Assembly (NCBI RefSeq): GCF_902859945.1
Contig: NZ_CADIKL010000006.1
Coordinates: forward strand, 186,001 to 250,000
Direction: 5' to 3'
Source of the DNA: Paraburkholderia caffeinitolerans
GTDB lineage: Bacteria > Pseudomonadota > Gammaproteobacteria > Burkholderiales > Burkholderiaceae
DNA: 64,000 bases
The translations under genes and the position numbers were made by a program. Numbering within the stretch: the stretch's first letter is position 1; each line of letters starts with the position of its first letter. Below the pieces are notes generated by a model, which was not told where the DNA came from, searched no databases, and saw nothing but the letters and a program-made list of their open reading frames with translations. Of the stretch, positions 17,581-27,565 are shown one piece after another.

Positions 17581-18930
17581 ATGGCATCTGGAAGAACAAT
17601 CGACATCAAGGCCTTTATCGACGAGCGGCCCGTCTCGCGCTACCAGTGGCTGCTGGTAGCGCTCTGTTGCCTCGTCGTGATCGCCGACGGTATGGACGTG
17701 GCTATCATGGGTTTCGTCGCGCCCTCGATCATTCACGATTGGTCGATCTCGCGGCCGGCATTTGGCCTCGTCATGAGCGCCGCGCCAATCGGCCTCGTGA
17801 TCGGCGCATTGGTCGCCGGGCCGAGCGCGGACCGGTTCGGCCGCAAGAGCGTGCTGATCGTTTCGGTGTTCCTGTTCGGTCTCTTCACGATTGCTACGGC
17901 GCACGCGGGCTCGCCGGTTGAAATGGCCGTGCTGCGGCTCTTGACCGGCATCGGGCTCGGCGCCGCGATGCCGAATACCACCACGCTGCTGTCCGAGTAC
18001 GCGCCGCAGCGCCGGCGCTCGCTGATGATCACGCTGATGTTCACCGGCTTCAACTTGGGCTCGGCGCTGATCGGCTTCGTCGCCGCCTGGCTCATTCCCA
18101 TTCACGGCTGGCGCGCGGTGCTGCTGTTCGGCGGCACGCTGCCGTTGCTGCTGATTCCGCTGCAACTGTGGCTGCTGCCGGAATCGGCGCGGCTGCTGGC
18201 GGTGCGCGGCGCATCGTCCGAGCGAATCGGCGCGGTGCTCGGCCGCGTGTGCGGCGCGCGCTTCTCCGGCAACGAGACGTTCGTGTCGAACGAGCCGCCG
18301 CTGCCGACCCGCAAGCCCATTGGCGTGCTGTTCTCGCACGGCTACGGGTTCATCACGGTGTCGCTGTGGATCACTTACTTCATGGGCCTGCTCGTCATCT
18401 ATCTGCTGACCGGCTGGCTGCCGACGCTGATCAAGGACGCCGGATTGTCGGTCAGCACCGCAGCGAACGTGACCGCGATGTTCCAGATCGGCGGCACGAT
18501 CGGCGCCATCGTGGTCGGCTGGCTGATGGACCGCACGCGGCCCGCGCCGGTGATCGGCGTGGCGTACCTCGGCGGCGGCCTGTGCGTCGCGGCGCTCGCC
18601 TGGGCGGGGGCGTTGTCGCCGTCGCTTGCAGCGCTGGTGTTTGCCGCCGGCTTTTGCATGAGCGGCGCGCAGACGGGACTGAATGCCTATGCGCCCGGCC
18701 GCTACCCGACGCTCGCCCGCGCAACCGGCGTGAGCTGGATGCTGGGCATGGGCCGCTTCGGCAGCATCTTCGGCTCGGCAATCGGCGGCGCGCTGCTCGG
18801 TCTCGGCTGGAAGTTCGAAGCGATTCTCGCGATGCTCGCGGTGCCGGCCACGCTGGCCGCGCTCGCGATCGTGAACACGCAGCGCACCGGCAAGATCGAG
18901 CCCGTGGAACTCGAGAACCCGGCGCACTGA
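17581..18930 (+). CDS. AAHS-family aromatic acid:proton symporter (MFS), probable gallate uptake
   Basis: A 449-residue, 12-helix major facilitator. The first-helix motif [10 protein letters not shown] is the variant of the PcaK DGFD motif used in aromatic acid recognition, and the loop 2-3 motif DRFGRK is intact. AAHS members (PcaK, GalT, BenK) import benzoate-like acids. Position between gallate dioxygenase and the 4-oxalomesaconate genes points to gallate or protocatechuate. AAAGGAGACAGGAG precedes the ATG. Confidence 0.9.
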   Translation: MASGRTIDIKAFIDERPVSRYQWLLVALCCLVVIADGMDVAIMGFVAPSIIHDWSISRPAFGLVMSAAPIGLVIGALVAGPSADRFGRKSVLIVSVFLFGLFTIATAHAGSPVEMAVLRLLTGIGLGAAMPNTTTLLSEYAPQRRRSLMITLMFTGFNLGSALIGFVAAWLIPIHGWRAVLLFGGTLPLLLIPLQLWLLPESARLLAVRGASSERIGAVLGRVCGARFSGNETFVSNEPPLPTRKPIGVLFSHGYGFITVSLWITYFMGLLVIYLLTGWLPTLIKDAGLSVSTAANVTAMFQIGGTIGAIVVGWLMDRTRPAPVIGVAYLGGGLCVAALAWAGALSPSLAALVFAAGFCMSGAQTGLNAYAPGRYPTLARATGVSWMLGMGRFGSIFGSAIGGALLGLGWKFEAILAMLAVPATLAALAIVNTQRTGKIEPVELENPAH

Positions 18931-18956
18931 AAGCAGCCTCAATTGCAGGAGTATCA

Positions 18957-19982
18957 ATGATTATCGATATCCACGGCCATTACACGACCGCGCCAAAAGC
19001 GCTGGAAACGTGGCGCAATCTCCAGATTGCGGGCATTCATCAGCCATCCGAAATGCCGAAGGTGTCGGCGCTGAAGATCAGCGACGACGAATTGCGCGAG
19101 TCGATCGAGAACAACCAGCTCAGGCTGATGCGCGAGCGCGGCCTGGACATGACGATCTTCAGCCCGCGTGCGAGTTTTATGGCGCACCACATCGGCGATT
19201 TTCAGGTGTCGAGCACGTGGGCGGGCGTCTGCAACGAGCTGTGCTACCGCGTCAGCGAGCTGTTTCCCGATCACTTCGTGCCGGCGGCGATGCTGCCGCA
19301 AAGCCCCGGCGTCGACCCGGCCACCTGTATTCCGGAACTGGTCAAGTGCGTCGAGCAGTACGGCAACGTTGCGATCAACCTGAATCCCGATCCGTCCGGC
19401 GGACACTGGACGAGTCCGCCCTTGTCGGATCGCCATTGGTATCCGATCTACGAAAAGATGGTCGAGTACGATATCCCGGCGATGATTCACGTGAGCACGA
19501 GCTGCAATGCGTGTTTCCACACGACGGGCGCGCACTACCTGAACGCCGACACGACCGCGTTCATGCAGTGCCTGACCTCCGATCTGTTCAAGGATTTTCC
19601 GTCGCTGCGCTTTGTCATCCCGCACGGCGGCGGCGCGGTGCCATACCACTGGGGGCGCTTTCGCGGCCTCGCGCAGGAGTTGAAAAAGCCGCTGCTCGAA
19701 GCGCATCTGCTGAACAACGTGTTCTTCGACACCTGTGTCTATCACCAGCCGGGCATCGACTTGCTCACGCGCGTGATTCCGGTCGAGAACATCCTGTTCG
19801 CGAGCGAGATGATTGGCGCGGTGCGCGGTATCGACCCGCAAACCGGGCATTACTTCGACGACACGAAGCGCTACATCGAAGCCGCGGATATCGCTCCCGA
19901 AGATCGCGACAGGATCTACGAAGGCAATGCGCGGCGCGTGTATCCGCGTCTCGACGCGAAACTCAAATCGAAGGGACTTTGA
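18957..19982 (+). CDS. ligJ: 4-oxalomesaconate hydratase, LigJ type (amidohydrolase fold)
   Basis: A 341-residue amidohydrolase-2 family protein beginning MIIDIHGHY, where His6 and His8 are the HxH metal ligands; a later [13 protein letters not shown] segment and FASEMIGA are characteristic of LigJ. It hydrates 4-oxalomesaconate to 4-carboxy-4-hydroxy-2-oxoadipate. The Pseudomonas putida gallate pathway instead uses the unrelated GalB, so this cluster combines a GalA-type dioxygenase with a LigJ-type hydratase. GCAGGAG precedes the start. Confidence 0.9.
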   Translation: MIIDIHGHYTTAPKALETWRNLQIAGIHQPSEMPKVSALKISDDELRESIENNQLRLMRERGLDMTIFSPRASFMAHHIGDFQVSSTWAGVCNELCYRVSELFPDHFVPAAMLPQSPGVDPATCIPELVKCVEQYGNVAINLNPDPSGGHWTSPPLSDRHWYPIYEKMVEYDIPAMIHVSTSCNACFHTTGAHYLNADTTAFMQCLTSDLFKDFPSLRFVIPHGGGAVPYHWGRFRGLAQELKKPLLEAHLLNNVFFDTCVYHQPGIDLLTRVIPVENILFASEMIGAVRGIDPQTGHYFDDTKRYIEAADIAPEDRDRIYEGNARRVYPRLDAKLKSKGL

Positions 19983-19984
19983 TA

Positions 19985-20668
19985 ATGGATGAACTGGGAG
20001 TCGTATATCGCAACATCCGGCGTGCGGATGCCGACGTGGCGGCCAAACTGGGCGAATTCGGATCCGCAACCGTGCATGAAGCGATGGGGCGAACCGGGCT
20101 GCTCAAACCGTACATGCGGCCGATTTACCCGCGTGCGCGCACTGCCGGCACAGCAGTCACGGTGCTGCTGCAACCGGGCGACAACTGGATGCTGCACGTC
20201 GCCGCCGAGCAGATCCAGCCCGGCGACATCGTGGTGGCGGCGGTAACGGCCGATTGTACCGATGGCTATTTCGGCGATCTGCTCGCGACGAGTTTCAAGG
20301 CGCGCGGCGCGCGCGCGCTGATCATCGATGCAGGCGTGCGCGACGTCGCGGTGCTGGAGGCGATGCAGTTTCCGGTATGGAGCAAGGCCATCTCCGCAAA
20401 AGGCACGATCAAGGCGACGCTCGGTTCGGTGAACATTCCGGTCGTGTGTGCCGGCGCGCTGGTGCAGCCCGGCGACGTGATCGTTGCGGACGACGATGGC
20501 GTGGCCGTAGTGCCGGCCGCTGCTGCTTCCGAGGTGTTGGAAAAAGCCATCGCGCGCGAAGCGAACGAAGCGCGCAAACGCGCGACGCTGGCCTCGGGCG
20601 TGCTCGGCCTCGATATGTACGACATGCGAGAGCCGCTGCGTCAAGCAGGGCTGCGCTACATCGATTGA
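19985..20668 (+). CDS. ligK: 4-carboxy-4-hydroxy-2-oxoadipate aldolase / oxaloacetate decarboxylase
   Basis: A 227-residue class II aldolase of the RraA-like fold (LigK/GalC). The divalent-metal and substrate motifs are present: GDLLA (97-101) and the Arg119-Asp120 pair in DAGVRD. It splits 4-carboxy-4-hydroxy-2-oxoadipate into pyruvate and oxaloacetate, the last step of the pathway. It starts two bases after the ligJ stop, so the two are translationally linked. Confidence 0.92.
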   Translation: MDELGVVYRNIRRADADVAAKLGEFGSATVHEAMGRTGLLKPYMRPIYPRARTAGTAVTVLLQPGDNWMLHVAAEQIQPGDIVVAAVTADCTDGYFGDLLATSFKARGARALIIDAGVRDVAVLEAMQFPVWSKAISAKGTIKATLGSVNIPVVCAGALVQPGDVIVADDDGVAVVPAAAASEVLEKAIAREANEARKRATLASGVLGLDMYDMREPLRQAGLRYID

Positions 20669-20682
20669 TGCGGAGACGATCG

Positions 20683-21390
20683 ATGGCACAGGAACACACG
20701 GCTCGTGCTGCGATCGCGGGCATCTCGTCGATGGCGATGCGGCCGATTCTCGCGCTGCTAGCCGCGCGATACGAGTGCGAGACGGGGCGCTGCGTGACGA
20801 TTGTTTCGGTCGGCGGCGTTGAAGCCTCGCTACGCGTACGGGCAGGCGAGACGTTCGATTTCGCGGTGCTGGCGTCCGATGCAATCGAGCGGTTGGCAGC
20901 CGATGGACTCGTCGACCCCGAAAGCCGTGTCGATGTCGCGCGCTCGGGCGTGGCGGTGGCGGTCGCGGTGGGGGCTACCCATCCGGAGATCGGCTCGGAG
21001 GCCGCGTTACGCGATGCGATTCTGCGCGCCGGCCGGATCGGCATTTCGACGGGGCCGAGCGGAAACGCGCTGCTGCACTTGTTTGAACGCTGGGGCATCG
21101 CGCGCGAGATGGCCGCGCGCGTCGTTCAGGCGGCACCGGGCGTTCCTGTCGGTGCGTTGATTGCGAACGGCGAAGTCGAGCTAGGTTTTCAGCAGTTGAG
21201 CGAGTTGATGACTATGCCTGGGGTCGACATCGTGGGGCCATTGCCGCCGGAGATTCATGCCGTCACGGTATTTTCCGGCGCGATATGCGCCACATCCCGG
21301 CGACGCGATGAAACCCTCCGGTTTCTGGCCTGGCTGACGTCGGGCGAAGCAGACGCCGCCAAGTGCGAACACGGGATGGAGCCCGCATGA
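20683..21390 (+). CDS. ModA-like substrate-binding domain protein without signal peptide
   Basis: A 235-residue protein of the type II periplasmic-binding fold (SBP_bac_11-like): ISSMAMRPILALLAARYE near the N-terminus, then SVGGVEASLRVRAGETFDFAVLASDAIERL and GISTGPSGNALLHLFERWG. It has no signal peptide, so it is probably cytoplasmic. I chose the ATG with GGAG seven bases upstream; an ATG overlapping the ligK stop would add five residues. Paralogues appear near aromatic and tricarballylate-type catabolic genes, but its job here is unknown. It occupies the place where a tautomerase (GalD/LigU) might be expected, but the fold is different. Confidence 0.78.
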   Translation: MAQEHTARAAIAGISSMAMRPILALLAARYECETGRCVTIVSVGGVEASLRVRAGETFDFAVLASDAIERLAADGLVDPESRVDVARSGVAVAVAVGATHPEIGSEAALRDAILRAGRIGISTGPSGNALLHLFERWGIAREMAARVVQAAPGVPVGALIANGEVELGFQQLSELMTMPGVDIVGPLPPEIHAVTVFSGAICATSRRRDETLRFLAWLTSGEADAAKCEHGMEPA

Positions 21391-21506
21391 TGCCGGTGCG
21401 ATAGGCAGATCAGATGTCTTGATGCAAGTTTCGCAAGACGTATGCGCTATCAAATTAGTCATTCTAAATAAGTAAATTAATATCGATCGACAAGGAGACT
21501 CAATAG

Positions 21507-22724
21507 ATGAAGCAGCATGCATTTCGCCTGGCTCTGGTATCCAGCGCCGCCATGGCTTGTGCCGCGTCGGCGCTCGCGCAAAGCAGCGTCACGCTTTACG
21601 GGATCATCGACAACGGCATTGGCTACCAGAACAATGCGACGACGCTGGGATCGACCACGGGCGGCAAATCGCTGGTCAAGATGAATCAGGGCGTATGGGC
21701 GGGTAGCCGCTTCGGCCTGAAAGGCGCGGAGGATCTGGGCGGCGGCACCAAGGCGGTGTTCACGCTCGAATCGGGCTTCAACTCGGCAACGGGCGGCGCG
21801 CAGTACACCGATGCCATCTTCGGCCGCCAGGCGTGGGTCGGGCTCGCGAACCCGACCTACGGCACGCTGAGCGCCGGCCGGCAGTACGCATCGTATTATC
21901 AGACTATGTCGTCGTTCAGCCCGAACACCTGGTTGACCGGTTATTACGGCGCGCACCCCGGCGATGTCGACGGGCTCGACACGATCTACCGCGCGAACAA
22001 TACGCTCGAGTACACCTCGCCAAAGCTGTACGGTCTCACGTTTAGCGGATCGTATTCGTTTGGTGGCGTCGCGGGCAGCACCGATGCCGGCTCGACCTGG
22101 GCGACCGGCATCCAGTATGCAGTCGGCGCGTTGGGACTGGGCGTCGCGTTCGAGCGCGTGAACAACTCGAACACGGCGGGCGGCGCTTGGGGCGCGAACT
22201 CGACGACGTCCAACGGTGGCGCACAGATTGGCGTGTCCGCGCTGACCAATGGCTATCAGACCGCGAAGGCGCAACAGCGCTTCGCGGTCGGCGCGAGCTA
22301 CCGGTTCAACGACGCGTGGGATGCAACGGCCACCTATACGAACACGCAGTACATCGCCGGCTCGAATTCCAGATTCTTCGATACGGCGATCTTCAACACG
22401 TTTGGTGCGGTGCTGCACTGGAAGCCCGCGGTGGCATGGGATCTGGGCGCGGGCTATGCGTACACGCGCGCGACCGAGGCGAATGGCATTACGGATAGCG
22501 CGCAATACAATCAGTTCAACCTGTCGCAGTACTATGCATTGTCGAAGCGCACGGGGCTATATCTGCTTGAAGCGTATCAGCACGCCAATGGCAAGACGCT
22601 CGGCACCAAAGGCGCGGGCAACATCATCGATGCGACCGCTACGCTCGGCGACGGCCTGAACTCCGCGCCGTCGTCCACTGGCAACCAGTTCGCGGTCGGC
22701 GCCGGGATCATTCATCGGTTCTAA
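21507..22724 (+). CDS. Gram-negative porin (OmpC family)
   Basis: A 405-residue outer-membrane porin: signal peptide 1-24 (ASALA), mature start QSSVTLYGIIDNGIGY, the AEDLGGGTKAVFTLESGFN constriction-proximal segment, and a C-terminal Phe (IIHRF) for BAM-dependent assembly. It follows the gallate operon after 116 bases with an AT-rich promoter region that has an AGTCATTCTAAA element shared with the transporter promoter at 17552, suggesting coregulated substrate entry. GACAAGGAGA precedes the ATG. Confidence 0.92.
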   Translation: MKQHAFRLALVSSAAMACAASALAQSSVTLYGIIDNGIGYQNNATTLGSTTGGKSLVKMNQGVWAGSRFGLKGAEDLGGGTKAVFTLESGFNSATGGAQYTDAIFGRQAWVGLANPTYGTLSAGRQYASYYQTMSSFSPNTWLTGYYGAHPGDVDGLDTIYRANNTLEYTSPKLYGLTFSGSYSFGGVAGSTDAGSTWATGIQYAVGALGLGVAFERVNNSNTAGGAWGANSTTSNGGAQIGVSALTNGYQTAKAQQRFAVGASYRFNDAWDATATYTNTQYIAGSNSRFFDTAIFNTFGAVLHWKPAVAWDLGAGYAYTRATEANGITDSAQYNQFNLSQYYALSKRTGLYLLEAYQHANGKTLGTKGAGNIIDATATLGDGLNSAPSSTGNQFAVGAGIIHRF

Positions 22725-22753
22725 TGCACCTCACGCAAAGCGTGAAAGGGGCC

Positions 22754-22972
22754 TCAATGTGCCGGGGCCTCTGATTTATGCGCAATTTTCGCTTCGGCGG
22801 CACGCATGCTTGCCTCGTAGTTGTAGTCGGTCGCTTCATAACCGGCTTGCTTGAGCTGGACGTACTCGTTGCGAACCTGTGCACGAGTCAGCGGCTGGGT
22901 TTGCTCGGCGAAACTGAGTACCGGCACAGCGAGAGCCGATGCGACGGCGATGGCTTGAATCAGGGTTTTCAT
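22754..22972 (-). CDS. DUF4148 domain protein, exported
   Basis: A 72-residue protein with a signal peptide (1-22, VLSFA) and the DUF4148 core (LTRAQVRNEYVQLKQAGY, then a Tyr/Asn-rich YNYEASMRAAEAKI). This family is abundant and nearly restricted to Burkholderiaceae. Function unknown. It is convergent with the porin gene. Confidence 0.85.
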   Translation of the reverse strand: MKTLIQAIAVASALAVPVLSFAEQTQPLTRAQVRNEYVQLKQAGYEATDYNYEASMRAAEAKIAHKSEAPAH

Positions 22973-23389
22973 GGCGACTACCTCGGGAACATGGAGCGAC
23001 GCGACCGATGTTCAGGTCGTTGAGTGAAGGTTAGGATTGAACTGGGAGGCAATAAATGGCCTCCGGTTCAATTCACTTTTCCTGCTGGAGCAAAAGTGAT
23101 TGAGTCGCGGCGCTCGTAAACGTCCAGCAGGGGGCTGGCGGGGTAGCGTTCATCAAATCCACCGACGATCGCGCCTCGTGGACCAAACCTCGGATTCAGG
23201 CCGCAAGCAGCCTGCAATCCATTTCGGGGCGTGCGGTGCGAGGCGGGAATACGCACCAGCATCCATCGTCGTGGCGAAAGAAAAAGATCGCGCGCTTGCC
23301 GCTCGCCGCGCCGACCTCGACGTGCCGATGCTCACGAGGCCGCTGCCGCCGTCGCGCAGCGCCTGCATGTCGTCGCGCTCGATGCGCGA

Positions 23390-24196
23390 GAGGTGGTGCG
23401 CATCGACGTCGGCGCGCCGTATCGCGAGCGCTTCGGCAATCCGTACGCGGTGATCCATCGCGCGGACGCCGTGATCGGTTGCGACGGCGTGAAGTCGGCG
23501 GTGCGCCAGGCGCTGATTGGCGACGAGCCTCGTGTGACAGGCCATGTCGTCTACCGCGCCGTGGTCGACGTGGAAAACATGCCGAAGGATTTGCAGATCA
23601 ACGCGCCGGTGGTGTGGGCGGGGCCGCATTGCCACCTCGTGCATTACCCGTTGCGCGGCGGCCGGCAATACAACCTCGTCGTCACGTTCCATAGCCGCGA
23701 AAAAGAGGAGTGGGGCGTGCGCGAGGGCAGCAAGGATGAAGTGCTGTCGTACTTCGACGGCATTCATCCGCTGCCGCATCAAATGCTCGATAGGCCGACC
23801 TCGTGGAAGCACTGGACAACCGCGGATCGCGATCCGGTAGAGCGCTGGAGCTTCGGCCGCGCGACCTTGCTTGGCGACTCCGCGCATCCGATGACGCAGT
23901 ACCTCGCGCAGGGCGCTTGCCAGGCGCTCGAAGATGCCGTGACGCTGGGCGCCGCCGTTGCGGCAGCCGATGGCGATTTCGAGGCCGCGTTCAAGCGCTA
24001 CGAGGCGGCGCACATTCCGCGCACGGCCTGCGTGCTGTATTCGGCGCGCGAGATGGGGCGCATTTATCACGCGAAGGGTGTCGAGCGGCTGGTGCGCAGC
24101 TCATTGTGGGTTGGCAGGACGCAGGAGCAGTTCCATGAAGCGCTGGCCTGGCTGCATGGGTGGCGCGCCGAGGATTGCCTGAAGGGCGTGGTCTGA
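23390..24196 (+). pseudogene. Remnant of a FAD-dependent 3-hydroxybenzoate 6-monooxygenase-like gene
   Basis: From about 23390 the frame reads EVVRIDVGAPYRERFGNPYA...HRAD and then, at about 23468, joins directly to AVIGCDGVKSAVRQAL. In intact group A flavoprotein hydroxylases these two segments are some 60 residues apart, so an internal deletion is likely. The N-terminal FAD Rossmann motif (GxGxxG) is missing altogether; upstream sequence is out of register and Arg-rich. The C-terminal half is intact, with the second FAD motif LLGDSAHPMTQYLAQGACQ. The remaining protein could not bind FAD normally. No start codon with a ribosome-binding site is seen. Confidence 0.82.
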
Positions 24197-24255
24197 AAGA
24201 TTCCAGAAAAATCAATGACTTGGCATAAGGTCTGATTTTTTTGCATATGTCCCTC

Positions 24256-24281
24256 TAAAGTTCCCTGGTGGGCGGTCGTTA
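24256..24281 (+). promoter_or_regulatory. Sigma28 (FliA) promoter of fliC
   Basis: TAAAGTT (24256-24262), an 11-base spacer, then GGTCGTTA (24274-24281) matches the flagellar sigma28 consensus TAAA / GCCGATAA. It lies about 97 bases before the flagellin start. Confidence 0.75.
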
Positions 24282-24377
24282 CCCCAAACATGGCGGTCGA
24301 AACAACGCGTTTGACAGTCCGCCGACGCCACGGTCGCCGTGGCGCAAACGGGCTCAGTCCCAATCAGGAGAATTTCC

Positions 24378-25796
24378 ATGCTCGGAATCAATAGCAACAT
24401 CAACTCGCTCGTCGCGCAACAGAACCTGACCGGCTCGGGCAGCGCGCTGTCGCAAGCGATCACGCGCCTCTCGTCGGGCAAGCGCATCAACAGCGCAGCG
24501 GACGATGCAGCGGGTCTGGCGATCTCGAACATCATGCAGACCCAGATCAACGGTCTGAACCAGGGCGTGTCGAACGCGAACGACGGCGTGTCGATGGTGC
24601 AAACGGCATCGAGCGGTTTGTCGTCGCTGACGAACAGCTTGCAGCGGATTCGCCAGCTTGCGACGCAGGCATCGAACGGCAGCATGACCGATAGCGACCG
24701 CGCAGCGCTGCAACAGGAAGTTTCGCAGCAGATCCAGGAAGTGAACCGGATCGCGTCGCAAACGACGTATAACGGCATGAACGTGCTGAACGGTTCGATG
24801 GGCAGCGTGTCGTTCCAGGTCGGTGCGAACGTCGGCCAGACGATCAGCCTGAATCTTTCCCAAAACGTGTCGGCCGCGTCGCTCGGTGGCGGTGCGGTGC
24901 AAGCTGGCAACACGGTGGCATCGCTGGCTGTTTCGCTCGATTCGAGCGGTGCGGCATGGAATGCCAAGTCCTCGACGGGCACTGAGATCACGCAGTTGAA
25001 CGTTCTCGCAGACGGCAAGGGCGGTTTCACGTATACCGATCAAAACGGCAATGCGCTCTCGTTCGACCCGACGGCGGCTGCAACGCCCCTGCTCAAAGTG
25101 ACCAGCGGTTCACTCGGCATCGATTCCTCCGGCGCACTCGATGCGGCCACCGAGATGGGCGCAATCGATGCTGCAAACAAAACCAATTCGTTCACTGCCG
25201 GCACGACGCTTGGCACGATTTCTGGCCTTAACGTCGACCCGTCGACTGGCAATAACGCTGCCGCCGGTGCAAGCAATGCCATCACGTCGGTCACGGTGAA
25301 GTCGGACGGCAACACGGGCTACACATTCTGGGATCAGAATGGCAATCAGATTCCGGGTTCCAGCAAAGTCGTTACGACCGCGCTTGGCTATGACACGACG
25401 ACTACGCCGCCGAGCTTCGGCGCAACCCCGGCTCTGACCGGGGCTACGCAGGCGTGGTCGGCCTCGTCGACCGCCACGACGCAAACTGTCGACCAGATCG
25501 ACATCAGCACGCTCGCCGGCGCGAACAATGCTATCGAATCGATCGACGACGCGCTGAATACGGTCAACAACATGCAGGCAAACCTCGGCGCCGCGCAAAA
25601 CCGCTTCACGGCGATCAGCACGTCGCAGCAAGCCCAGTCGACTGATCTGTCGAACGCCCAGTCGCAAATCCAGGACGCCAACTTCGCAGCGGAAACGGCC
25701 AACCTGAGCAAGGCGCAAGTGCTGCAGCAAGCCGGCATCTCGGTGCTCGCGCAAGCGAACTCGCAGCCGCAGCAGATCCTGAAGCTCCTGCAGTAA
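24378..25796 (+). CDS. fliC: Flagellin
   Basis: A 472-residue flagellin. Conserved N-terminal D0/D1 (GINSNINSLVAQQNL, then ITRLSSGKRINSAADDAAGL) and C-terminal D1/D0 (QNRFTAIS, LSKAQVLQQAG, ending ILKLLQ) flank a Ser/Thr/Asn-rich variable central region of about 210 residues (about 180-390). It is secreted by the flagellar type III apparatus and polymerises into the filament. CAGGAG precedes the ATG; a sigma28 promoter lies upstream and a terminator downstream. Confidence 0.97.
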   Translation: MLGINSNINSLVAQQNLTGSGSALSQAITRLSSGKRINSAADDAAGLAISNIMQTQINGLNQGVSNANDGVSMVQTASSGLSSLTNSLQRIRQLATQASNGSMTDSDRAALQQEVSQQIQEVNRIASQTTYNGMNVLNGSMGSVSFQVGANVGQTISLNLSQNVSAASLGGGAVQAGNTVASLAVSLDSSGAAWNAKSSTGTEITQLNVLADGKGGFTYTDQNGNALSFDPTAAATPLLKVTSGSLGIDSSGALDAATEMGAIDAANKTNSFTAGTTLGTISGLNVDPSTGNNAAAGASNAITSVTVKSDGNTGYTFWDQNGNQIPGSSKVVTTALGYDTTTTPPSFGATPALTGATQAWSASSTATTQTVDQIDISTLAGANNAIESIDDALNTVNNMQANLGAAQNRFTAISTSQQAQSTDLSNAQSQIQDANFAAETANLSKAQVLQQAGISVLAQANSQPQQILKLLQ

Positions 25797-25870
25797 CAAG
25801 CGCTTCATGTGATTCAAGCAGTACGCGCCGCGCGCTCCGCCCGCCATACCCGGGGCGCGCGGCGCTTGCC

Positions 25871-25903
25871 AACCGGGAGGACAGCCTCCCGTTTGGCGTT
25901 TTT
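25871..25903 (+). terminator. Rho-independent terminator of fliC
   Basis: CGGGAGG (25874-25880) and CCTCCCG (25885-25891) with a four-base loop, followed by TTTGGCGTTTTT. Confidence 0.8.
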
Positions 25904-25961
25904 AAATCTGAGCGGTATTTGAACCGATTCACCCGGCATCGCCGACGCACGGAGCCCCTTC

Positions 25962-27551
25962 ATGTCCACCGTATCCGGTACCTCGAACGCGAATCTGGCC
26001 TCCAGCGCTGCGGCGGCGGCCAACACCGCACTGCAGCAAGCCGCACAGTCCGTCATCAGCGGCTCGACCGGAAATTCGTCGATGGACGTGAACTCGCTTG
26101 TCACGGCGCTCGTGAATAGCAAGATCGCGGGCCAGGCGGCGACACTGTCCTCGCAGGCGCAACTGGACAACACGCAGATCTCCGCATACGGCACGCTCTC
26201 GGCCGCGCTTTCGGCGCTGCAGGCAGGCCTAACCTCGCTCTCGAACGGCACCACGGTGAATGCCTTCACGGCGAACGCGAGCGGCTCGGGCATCGCGGCC
26301 ACGGCGGCCAGCGGGGCAGTGGCCGGAACCTACTCGATCGACGTCGCGCAGATCGCGACCGCGCAGGTGCTCACATCGAAGGGTTATGGCTCGAGCCAAC
26401 CGCTCGCAACGGTGCCGAGCACGATGACGCTGTCGATCGGCGGCGCGAGCACCACGATTTCGCTGAACAGCAGCAACAGCACGGTTTCCGGCATTGCGGC
26501 GGCGATCAACAGTGCGAGCAACAATCCCGGCGTGACGGCCACGGTCGTCAACGGCGCCGATGGCGCGCACCTCGTGCTGCACGCAAACGCAACCGGCTCG
26601 CAGAACGCCATCAGCATCCAGGTCAGCGATACGGCTACCGGCGACCCGCTGAACGGCCTGGCGGTGACCGGCAACCCCGGCACGTCGCTCAGCGGCAACG
26701 CGAGCGCGACCGGTGCGCAACTCAAGGCCAACCAGTCGACGCTCGGTAACGTGCTGACTTCCGGGACGCCGGCCACGCCCAACTGGACCCAGACGACCGC
26801 CGCGCAAGATGCTTATTTCACGATCGACGGGACCGGCGTGACCAGCGCGACGAACTCGGTGACTTCCGCGCTCGCGGGCGTCACGCTGAGCCTGAGCGCC
26901 GCGTCGGTGGACGCCACGGGCTCGTCGCCGCAAACGCTCACGATCGCGCAGGACACGAGTTCGCAGTCGAATGCGATCAACAATTTCGTTACGCTCTACA
27001 ACACGCTCGTGACGACCATGGGCACGCTCACCGCGTACAGCTCGACCGCGACTTCGCAGGGGCCGCTGCTAGGCGACTCCACGCTGAACCTCGTGCAAAA
27101 CCAGTTGGCGTCGATCATCTCGAACGGTGTGAAGAACGGCAACACAAGCACGAGCCTCGCGACAATCGGCGTGACGCTCAACGCCGACGGCTCGCTCTCG
27201 GTCGACAACACCGCGCTGAGCAGCGCGCTGCAGAACAACCAGGCCACGGTGGCCAAACTGTTCAGCTCGACCAACGGCGTCGCCGCGCAGTTGAACACCA
27301 ATATCACGGGCTACCTGTCGAGCACCGGCCCGATCCAGACGCGCACCAACGCGATCAACACCGACCTCACGAATCTCTCGACGCAGCAGGCGTCGCTGGC
27401 AACGTATCAGTCGCAGCTCACCAGCATGTACAACGCGCAGTTCACGGCGCTCAATACGCTGATGGCGACGATGAATAGCAACCAGCAATACCTCACGCAG
27501 CTATTCGGCGGACAGAACAGCGCCGGCGCGATGGCCACCAACAAGAATTGA
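25962..27551 (+). CDS. fliD: Flagellar filament capping protein FliD (HAP2)
   Basis: A 529-residue protein. It has a FliD N-terminal domain starting around SSMDVNSLVTALVNSKIAG, a FliD_C domain containing NAINNFVTLYNTL and LGDSTLNLVQNQL, and a Gln/Asn-rich coiled-coil tail (YNAQFTALNTLMATMNSNQQ). The pentameric cap promotes flagellin insertion at the filament tip. It lies between fliC and fliT as in other Burkholderiales. Confidence 0.95.
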   Translation: MSTVSGTSNANLASSAAAAANTALQQAAQSVISGSTGNSSMDVNSLVTALVNSKIAGQAATLSSQAQLDNTQISAYGTLSAALSALQAGLTSLSNGTTVNAFTANASGSGIAATAASGAVAGTYSIDVAQIATAQVLTSKGYGSSQPLATVPSTMTLSIGGASTTISLNSSNSTVSGIAAAINSASNNPGVTATVVNGADGAHLVLHANATGSQNAISIQVSDTATGDPLNGLAVTGNPGTSLSGNASATGAQLKANQSTLGNVLTSGTPATPNWTQTTAAQDAYFTIDGTGVTSATNSVTSALAGVTLSLSAASVDATGSSPQTLTIAQDTSSQSNAINNFVTLYNTLVTTMGTLTAYSSTATSQGPLLGDSTLNLVQNQLASIISNGVKNGNTSTSLATIGVTLNADGSLSVDNTALSSALQNNQATVAKLFSSTNGVAAQLNTNITGYLSSTGPIQTRTNAINTDLTNLSTQQASLATYQSQLTSMYNAQFTALNTLMATMNSNQQYLTQLFGGQNSAGAMATNKN

Positions 27552-27565
27552 CGAGGTCACTTGCC

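Noticed and set aside
23068..23262. 64-codon minus-strand frame
   Set aside because: No ribosome-binding site, no recognisable family and overlap with decayed monooxygenase sequence.
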